A DNA stretch of 64,000 nt from NCBI GenBank assembly GCA_001534745.1, contig CP013997.1, positions 4,278,001 to 4,342,000 on the forward strand, given 5' to 3'. The stretch comes from Pseudomonas monteilii. GTDB lineage: Bacteria; Pseudomonadota; Gammaproteobacteria; Pseudomonadales; Pseudomonadaceae. Every line of letters begins with the position of its first letter. Positions within the stretch are counted from its first letter, which is position 1. The notes beneath the pieces are model-generated. The model was not told the DNA's origin and ran no database searches. It saw only the letters and a list, made by a program, of their open reading frames with translations. The position numbers and the translations under genes were made by a program. Shown here in pieces: positions 58,647-64,000 of the stretch.

Positions 58647-61600
58647 TCAGTCGAACGGAATCAAGCCTTCCACCTGCTCCAGGCGCAGGTCGCTGCGGTA
58701 GATGGCCAGCAGGTCCTTGCCCGTGGCCGCGGCGCGCAGTTGGGCCTCGCGACCGAGCTTGCGCTGAGACCACAGTTTCAAGTGCCCCTTGCTGAACGCC
58801 CTACCCGGTGCCGTGGCGCTCGGGTAGTGAAAGTGTGCCTCCCACAGCCCCTGACCGCGCTCCTCTCCCGGCCGTGGCAGGCGCCTGATCTGATAGACAT
58901 CCAGGTAATCCCCCGGCCCCAGCATCTTGCGTTCCGTCACGCGCGCAAGGGTGACCTGGCCATGCTGCATCAGGAACGCCAGGCTCTGCGCGGTAGGGTG
59001 GCTGGTCGACAAGTGGAGTCCGGTCAACAGGTCCTGTCGCGCCGCCTGCAAGCGTTCGATGCTGCTCGTCAGGTTGCGATGCAAAGCCTCGTCCAGGTCA
59101 CTTCGGGGCAACTTCGCCTGCACGGTGAGCAGTTTCTCCACGTGCCAATCGATGACCGAGGCCAGCCCATGCGGCTCGTCAGACTTGACGTACTGGCGCG
59201 CCAGGCGGATGACCGACTCGACTTCGGCGATCAGCGCCTGGGCACGCTGTCGCAGTGCGCCCGGATCCTGAACGGGCGTAGGCGTCTCGATAGGGGTCGA
59301 GGCGTCTTCGAACCATTCGCTGCCATGCTGCCGGAAGGTCTTGAGCACCTGGTTGGTATGCGCATCGCGCTGTTCGATCACGGCCACGCCATCGACCTCC
59401 GCCTCGACGCCGACCACGCTACGTCCTCGCTGCGTGCGTACCACGTGCCGTCGGCCACCACCGCGCGACGGATAGACAGTCGGACGCGGGACCCGGGGCT
59501 CGGCCAGTTCCTTCTCGCGTACCGCCTCGGCCAGCTCCTTCTCGGCCAACGCCTTGAGCCGCTCGAGCGTTTCGCGGTACCGTTTGAGCGTTTCGGCGCG
59601 CAGCGTATTGCCCGATACGTTGCTCAGGTAATCGAGGGACACCAACGTTTCCTCGTACCCTTCCAGTACCCCGTTGAGCACGCTGATCTGGGCCTCCAGA
59701 GGCAGATCGCTGCCGGCCAGTTCACCGTGCGCGGAGCCGGCGCTTCTCAGGGCCTCCCCGGCGATACCGGCCTCGATTCGACGCAGTGTGCGTTCGTCGG
59801 CGCCTGACAGACGATCGATGCTCAGTTCGCCCAGGTCGATCAGCAGGCGAAACTCGATGTCCACCGCATTGAGTCGATGCTGCCGGGTGATGCCCGCGAG
59901 CCAGCGGTGCTTGTCCAGACGGGCACCCGTGTCGTCATCCTTGAAATTGATCGAGCTGTCGCTGAGGGTGGACGCCAACAGCCCCTCGAACTGCCGGGAG
60001 ACCTCGACCAGATCGGTCTCCCACTTCACCACTTTTGCCAGCACCTCGCGGTAGGCATGGTACTGTCGGATCTCGTCCTCGCCTTCGGGACGGATCGCGA
60101 TGGTATCGGCCAGCGCTTCCAGGCTCTCGGCATTGATCAGCGCGGCGATCTCGTTGTAGAAGATCTCGCAGTGCTCGAGCAATTCCTTGCGCGTGGCCGA
60201 CCGATGGACCTGCACCGTCTCATCGAGCAGGGGCTCGCCGTGACGCAGCTCAGCAATATCGTTCATCAGCCGATCGTGTTTCAACCCATTGTCGATCAGC
60301 GCCTTGATGTCGTAGACGACGGTTTCCCGGATCCGTTTTCCAAGGTCGCGCAGCATCGTCAGTTCCCGTACCTGCAACTCGCTTGGCTGCTCGACAGCCT
60401 CGAGCGCTCGGATCTGCGCGGTCTTGTCCAGCAGCAGGTCGCGGTGCATGCCCAAGACGCGTGACAGCTCGTTGCGGCGGTCGGTCAACTGGAGTTCATC
60501 GTCCTTCAGGGTTTCCAGACGCTTGCGGTTCTTCTCGCGCAGCAGTTGCAGCCGACCTTTCGGCATGCCGCCGCGAAGCCGCAGCCGGGCATCGACCCGC
60601 CAGACACCGAACTCGAGCACCAGCCACGGCCCTGGCTCGCCGCGCTCGCCCATCACGCGAACACCGTCCCCGGCCAGTTCGACGTGGTACACATCGCCCT
60701 GCATGATCACATACAAGCGCTCATTCACCGCGTACAGCCCCGTGGCCGTGGCGGAGTGCCCCGTCAGGTCGATGCCCGAGCGCAAGGCCAGCAGACGTTC
60801 GCGCTGGTCAGCCGGCAGGACATTGAACCCCCGGGTGCCCTGCCAGGCGAACTCCAGGTGCGTGCCACGCCTGTCGGCCAGGCCCTGCACCGACACGACC
60901 GGCCCGCGTACCGGCTCGATCGCGCGAGGCAGGGGCATTGCCTCTGGTGTGCGCAGGGCGCCGGGGATGAGCCGTTTCGACAAGCGGGGCTGAGGAGGCG
61001 AGGCCGCTGCGGGCAGCAGGGTGTGCGCCACGGCCATGCCCAGGCCGAGCACCAGGTCGACCACGGCCGCCGAGCGTTCGAAGGCCGTGCCTTCCACAAG
61101 GGCCGGCAGGTCGTGCTCGAGGCTGGCGACCCCCTGCACCAGCCACGCCACCGCAGCCGCCGGCCCTCGCAGGATCAGGCTGACGACGTCGAACAGCAGC
61201 CAGGCGCCCTGTACCAGCGAAGCCCAACGCCTCTCCGCATCGGAGAGCGACTGCCGATCGGCCAGTTCGATGAGCAGGTCACGGTTGGCCTGGTAGAGCC
61301 TGTCGTCGACATGGTCGAGCCAGAAGCGCGTCTGCAGCACTGCCGGACCGGCCGAGGACGGCCCTGTCGAATCGTCCTCGATCGGTTGCAACCGGTGAGG
61401 CTCGCGGAAGCCCCCATGGTCGTACACACGCCGGGCTTGCGCAGGCAGCCAGTCGAGCACGCTGTCGTGCAGGTCGCCGGGGCTGGCGATGGCCGCGAAG
61501 AGCGCCTCCAGGCTCTTGAAGGCCCGTAGTGGGGCATGACGGTAGAGCGGCCGGTACAAGATCACCACCCTGGGCTCGGCCGAAAACAGGACATACATGC

Positions 61601-63320
61601 CACGCACCACGTCCGCCGTGTCGGCCTTGGGCTCGGACAGGAAAGCCAGGGGCATGAGCGCGATGGCGGGCAGACGGCGGTCCACCTGCCCACGGCAATA
61701 GTCGACCACGCACTGCAACGCGGCCTCGTCGAGCGTGCCAGCCAGTTTTGCCGCGAGCGCTGCGCTCAGCAGCGAGCAGCGCCACTCGCGGGCGAAGCAG
61801 GCGATGCGCTGGGCCCTGCCGCCGGGCTCGTCCATGGCGCGCGCGACGTAGGCCGGGTAGTGACCGCCGATGTCGACACGGCGCACCAGGGCATCGAGGT
61901 AACGAGGGGTCAGCCAGTCCATGATCAGTTGCCCCTGGCGATGTTCGACCGCGATCAGCACGGCGTCCTGATAGGCACCGGGCGCGCCGATGGCGTAATC
62001 GAGAAAGCTCGCCTGGTACGTCTGCACATGCCCGTCGCCGGGCCCGACCCCTGCACCGCCCGGCTGGCCATGCGCGACGCGCAAGGTCAGCAGAAGGTCG
62101 TCGGGGAAGTAATTGGCATCGTCCGGGTGATCGGCCAGCAACGCCTGTCGCAATTGCTGACGCGCATACTGGCGCAGGTCGAGGATGGCGTCGCGGGAGG
62201 TGCAACCGGAGGCATCGCTTTGCGCGAGGGCCAGCTCGAACAGGGCCGCCTGGCAGGCGAACCCGTCCGCTGGCGACAGATGACGCAGACCGATCGGCAG
62301 GACCAGGGCAGGCTGGCTGTCGACCCGATAGCCTTCGATGAACGCGGCGGATGGATCGCTCAAGGTGGCGAACAGGTCATCGAGTGTTTCGGGGTCCTTG
62401 CATTGCCAGTAGTAGGTCTCGCCCAGGGCATCGAGCAGGCCCTCGAGCAGCAGAGCGGACTGCCTGGCGAACGGATCACCCTCCAGCGGATAGCGGGTCC
62501 ACGTCAAGGTCTCGAAGCAGTAATGCTCGGCCAGCTCGTCGCACAGCGCCGCCTCGAAGGCCTCGAGGGTGTCGAAGGCGCGGATCACGCTCGACGGCGC
62601 GCACCAGAGCAGGATCCGTCGCTCGTCATAATCGACGTCGATCAACAGGTTGGGCAGCAGCGTCTGGCGCACCCCCGCGCCGTTCGTCAGATGCGCCTCG
62701 ACCGCAAAGACCGCCGGCTGGGCCTCGCCGCCCTTCAGCACGCCATGGATGCAGGCCGTCTGCTGCCGGTCGAGACCTTGCAGCGGCAGGTTCTCCAGCC
62801 AGGCGGACTTGATGATCAGCTGCAGCCAGCGATCACGGCTCACGCCCAGGCTGCCAGGTGCGGACCAATAGTCGACCTGGGCCTGGCAGAACTGCTGGAC
62901 CAGGGTCTGTCGCAGCGCATCGATCGCGTCCAGCTGCGCATCGATCGACAGTGCACCGTCCTGCACGAGGCCCTGCGCCTCCCTGAACGGGTGCTCGGCG
63001 CCTGCGACGATCATGAACTCGCCTCCTTGCAGGCCACGTGAGCGCAGTGGCTCGCCACGGATCATCGACTCGAGCAACGCCTCCACCAGCGGCTGACGTG
63101 CCCAGTACACATAGGCGGACGATGACGTCTCGCTGGCCTGGGGGATCAGCAGCACGATCGAGTCGGCATCGGGCAGGTCGGCGGCCGCCACTGCCGGGTG
63201 CGCGGCGGCCAGCAAGGACAGCAGATGGGTAGCGGCCACCTGACGCACGGTGGGCCGTGCGGCGAACTCGCTGGCGACCGCGTGTCTGTAGTCCTGGGCG
63301 AGGTGGGTTCGGGATGTCAT
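58647..63320 (-). CDS. Giant toxin-like protein, DUF6543/dermonecrotic-toxin-like
   Basis: A 1557-aa protein resembling, from memory, the large DUF6543 (dermonecrotic-toxin-domain) proteins common in Pseudomonas. It has no signal peptide. A hydrophilic N-terminal domain covers residues 1-650. Two long hydrophobic stretches follow at about 700-735 (WLLFDVVSLILRGPAAAVAWL) and 750-775 (VVDLVLGLGMAVAHTLLP), possibly membrane-inserting helices. A charged helical region (about 920-970, LLREKNRKRLETLKDDELQL) and a C-terminal module near 1465-1555 (GPGDYLDVYQIRR) close it. The ATG at 63320 has AGGAG 8 nt upstream; the ATG at 63326 is only 2 nt after it. Enzymatic activity is not identified. Confidence 0.75.
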   Translation of the reverse strand: MTSRTHLAQDYRHAVASEFAARPTVRQVAATHLLSLLAAAHPAVAAADLPDADSIVLLIPQASETSSSAYVYWARQPLVEALLESMIRGEPLRSRGLQGGEFMIVAGAEHPFREAQGLVQDGALSIDAQLDAIDALRQTLVQQFCQAQVDYWSAPGSLGVSRDRWLQLIIKSAWLENLPLQGLDRQQTACIHGVLKGGEAQPAVFAVEAHLTNGAGVRQTLLPNLLIDVDYDERRILLWCAPSSVIRAFDTLEAFEAALCDELAEHYCFETLTWTRYPLEGDPFARQSALLLEGLLDALGETYYWQCKDPETLDDLFATLSDPSAAFIEGYRVDSQPALVLPIGLRHLSPADGFACQAALFELALAQSDASGCTSRDAILDLRQYARQQLRQALLADHPDDANYFPDDLLLTLRVAHGQPGGAGVGPGDGHVQTYQASFLDYAIGAPGAYQDAVLIAVEHRQGQLIMDWLTPRYLDALVRRVDIGGHYPAYVARAMDEPGGRAQRIACFAREWRCSLLSAALAAKLAGTLDEAALQCVVDYCRGQVDRRLPAIALMPLAFLSEPKADTADVVRGMYVLFSAEPRVVILYRPLYRHAPLRAFKSLEALFAAIASPGDLHDSVLDWLPAQARRVYDHGGFREPHRLQPIEDDSTGPSSAGPAVLQTRFWLDHVDDRLYQANRDLLIELADRQSLSDAERRWASLVQGAWLLFDVVSLILRGPAAAVAWLVQGVASLEHDLPALVEGTAFERSAAVVDLVLGLGMAVAHTLLPAAASPPQPRLSKRLIPGALRTPEAMPLPRAIEPVRGPVVSVQGLADRRGTHLEFAWQGTRGFNVLPADQRERLLALRSGIDLTGHSATATGLYAVNERLYVIMQGDVYHVELAGDGVRVMGERGEPGPWLVLEFGVWRVDARLRLRGGMPKGRLQLLREKNRKRLETLKDDELQLTDRRNELSRVLGMHRDLLLDKTAQIRALEAVEQPSELQVRELTMLRDLGKRIRETVVYDIKALIDNGLKHDRLMNDIAELRHGEPLLDETVQVHRSATRKELLEHCEIFYNEIAALINAESLEALADTIAIRPEGEDEIRQYHAYREVLAKVVKWETDLVEVSRQFEGLLASTLSDSSINFKDDDTGARLDKHRWLAGITRQHRLNAVDIEFRLLIDLGELSIDRLSGADERTLRRIEAGIAGEALRSAGSAHGELAGSDLPLEAQISVLNGVLEGYEETLVSLDYLSNVSGNTLRAETLKRYRETLERLKALAEKELAEAVREKELAEPRVPRPTVYPSRGGGRRHVVRTQRGRSVVGVEAEVDGVAVIEQRDAHTNQVLKTFRQHGSEWFEDASTPIETPTPVQDPGALRQRAQALIAEVESVIRLARQYVKSDEPHGLASVIDWHVEKLLTVQAKLPRSDLDEALHRNLTSSIERLQAARQDLLTGLHLSTSHPTAQSLAFLMQHGQVTLARVTERKMLGPGDYLDVYQIRRLPRPGEERGQGLWEAHFHYPSATAPGRAFSKGHLKLWSQRKLGREAQLRAAATGKDLLAIYRSDLRLEQVEGLIPFD

Positions 63321-63420
63321 GCGCATTGCTCCTGTGGGTCAATGCGGCGGACGGTAGAAGGGATCGGTACACGCGCGGCGGTACATAAGGCAGGGACCGG
63401 CAGGCGCAAGCGTGCCGGAA

Positions 63421-63447
63421 CAGGCCGGTGCCTAGGGAACCGGCCTG
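63421..63447 (-). terminator. Possible terminator hairpin after betT
   Basis: CAGGCCGGT and ACCGGCCTG form a perfect 9-bp inverted repeat with a 9-nt loop, 14 bp past the betT stop on the minus strand. There is no T run on either side, so termination would need another factor. Confidence 0.45.
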
Positions 63448-63460
63448 CCGACCTGGCGCG

Positions 63461-64000
63461 TCAGCTGTAGACGCGGCCCAGCACCTGGCGGTGGCTTTCG
63501 AACTGGTCCAGGACATCGCGCACGATCTGTTCGGCGCTGAAGCCCATCAGGTCGTACTCCTGACTGCCATCGTGCAGGTACACCTCGGCACGGTAGAAGC
63601 GTTGCCGTACCTCCGGCTCGCCCTCGGTCGACAGATCGCCGGCAGGCGCCTGGTAACCGTCCAGGCTCACTTCGTAGACGAACGGATTGCCTTCTTCCAT
63701 CATCACCCGCAGCCCCATCAGGGCACGGGACTGGCCCAGCCGGCTCTCGACCGCATAGCCCAGGGCACCGAGCTGCGTGGCAGCCTCCTTCAGGGCCGGG
63801 CTGACATGCTTGTCCATGTAGCGCTGGACCACCGCCTGCGTCGGCTGCAGCTCCAGGGGCGTCAGGCGCTCACTGAAACCGCGGCGACCCCGGGCCGCCA
63901 GTTCGGCGCGTTCTTGCTCGATCTGCACGTCCTGCTTCATGGCCTTGTAGAGGCCGAACATGAACAGTACCAGCACCACCGAGAACGGCAGGCCGGCCAG
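63461..64000 (-). CDS. betT: BetT, BCCT-family choline transporter (C-terminal part only)
   Basis: The visible 180 residues are the last transmembrane helix (LAGLPFSVVLVLFMFGLYKAM) and the long cytosolic C-terminal domain of a BCCT-family choline transporter. The tail FYRAEVYLHDGSQEYDLMGF and QIVRDVLDQFESH is characteristic of BetT and has been linked to osmotic regulation. The gene continues beyond the right edge, so its start and membrane core are not seen. The downstream 140 bp, before the giant gene, hold one hairpin (63421-63447) and no gene. Confidence 0.93.
   Translation of the reverse strand: MAGLPFSVVLVLFMFGLYKAMKQDVQIEQERAELAARGRRGFSERLTPLELQPTQAVVQRYMDKHVSPALKEAATQLGALGYAVESRLGQSRALMGLRVMMEEGNPFVYEVSLDGYQAPAGDLSTEGEPEVRQRFYRAEVYLHDGSQEYDLMGFSAEQIVRDVLDQFESHRQVLGRVYS

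Noticed and set aside
61536..63041. 501-aa plus-strand ORF opposite the giant gene
   Set aside because: Shadow with Gln/Arg/Gly-rich low-information sequence and no recognisable domain; the minus-strand frame runs unbroken for over 1500 codons.

Overview
The window is high-GC bacterial chromosome. Its gene order matches what I remember of the Pseudomonas putida group (pilGH, gshB, tonB, algH, yqgF, pyrRBC', hslVU, pha, ubiE-ubiJ-ubiB, hisIE, tatABC ... glnA, ntrBC, secB, gpmI, ctpA, betT). Class II medium-chain-length PHA synthase, the catalytically dead dihydroorotase PyrC', REP-type palindromes ending in GCTCCCACA, and a BetT choline transporter all support Pseudomonas. Most of the window is conserved housekeeping sequence. 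The accessory material sits in a few places.

Layout: 1-731, twitching-motility response regulators PilH (cut by the window edge) and PilG. 1030-4468, gshB, a tonB3-like TonB, algH/yqgE and yqgF/ruvX; 7-bp tandem repeats and REP palindromes lie between tonB and algH. 4518-7320, the pyrR-pyrB-pyrC' pyrimidine operon. 7650-9680, hslVU behind a near-consensus sigma-32 promoter. 9874-13335, a DUF971 gene and a contracted PHA locus: phaC1 and phaZ are present, but the usual phaC2, phaD, phaF and phaI are missing. 13459-19470, a dense forward run: ubiE-ubiJ-ubiB (ubiquinone), hisI-hisE, tatA-tatB-tatC and rsmE. 20002-30988 is mostly on the minus strand: a polar amino-acid ABC importer, opgGH (periplasmic glucans), pip-dtd, a lipocalin, a small lipoprotein and a DUF924 gene. 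A 35-bp x 11 tandem array, bracketed by inverted REP halves, lies between the last two.

30992-35262 holds fbp, glgP and a Cys-cluster protein. 35511-41804 looks like accessory cargo: an AraC-type regulator, a complete EmrA/EmrB/TolC-type tripartite exporter and a PqaA-like secreted alpha/beta protein. 41989-50613 returns to core genes: typA/bipA, thiI, glnA, a secreted AroQ-gamma chorismate mutase, ntrB and ntrC. The glnA upstream region carries a sigma-54 promoter and two NtrC-like sites spaced as in enteric glnA. 50819-58631 carries trmL, secB, grxC, a rhodanese-like membrane protein, gpmI, envC, ctpA and a divergent polysaccharide deacetylase. 58647-63320 is one giant gene (about 1557 aa) that resembles the large DUF6543/dermonecrotic-toxin-like proteins of Pseudomonas, and it is the strongest candidate for novel biology. 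The window ends inside betT.

I saw no rRNA, tRNA, CRISPR array, transposase or integrase. Comparisons with strain KT2440 and other reference genomes are from memory, not from a search.
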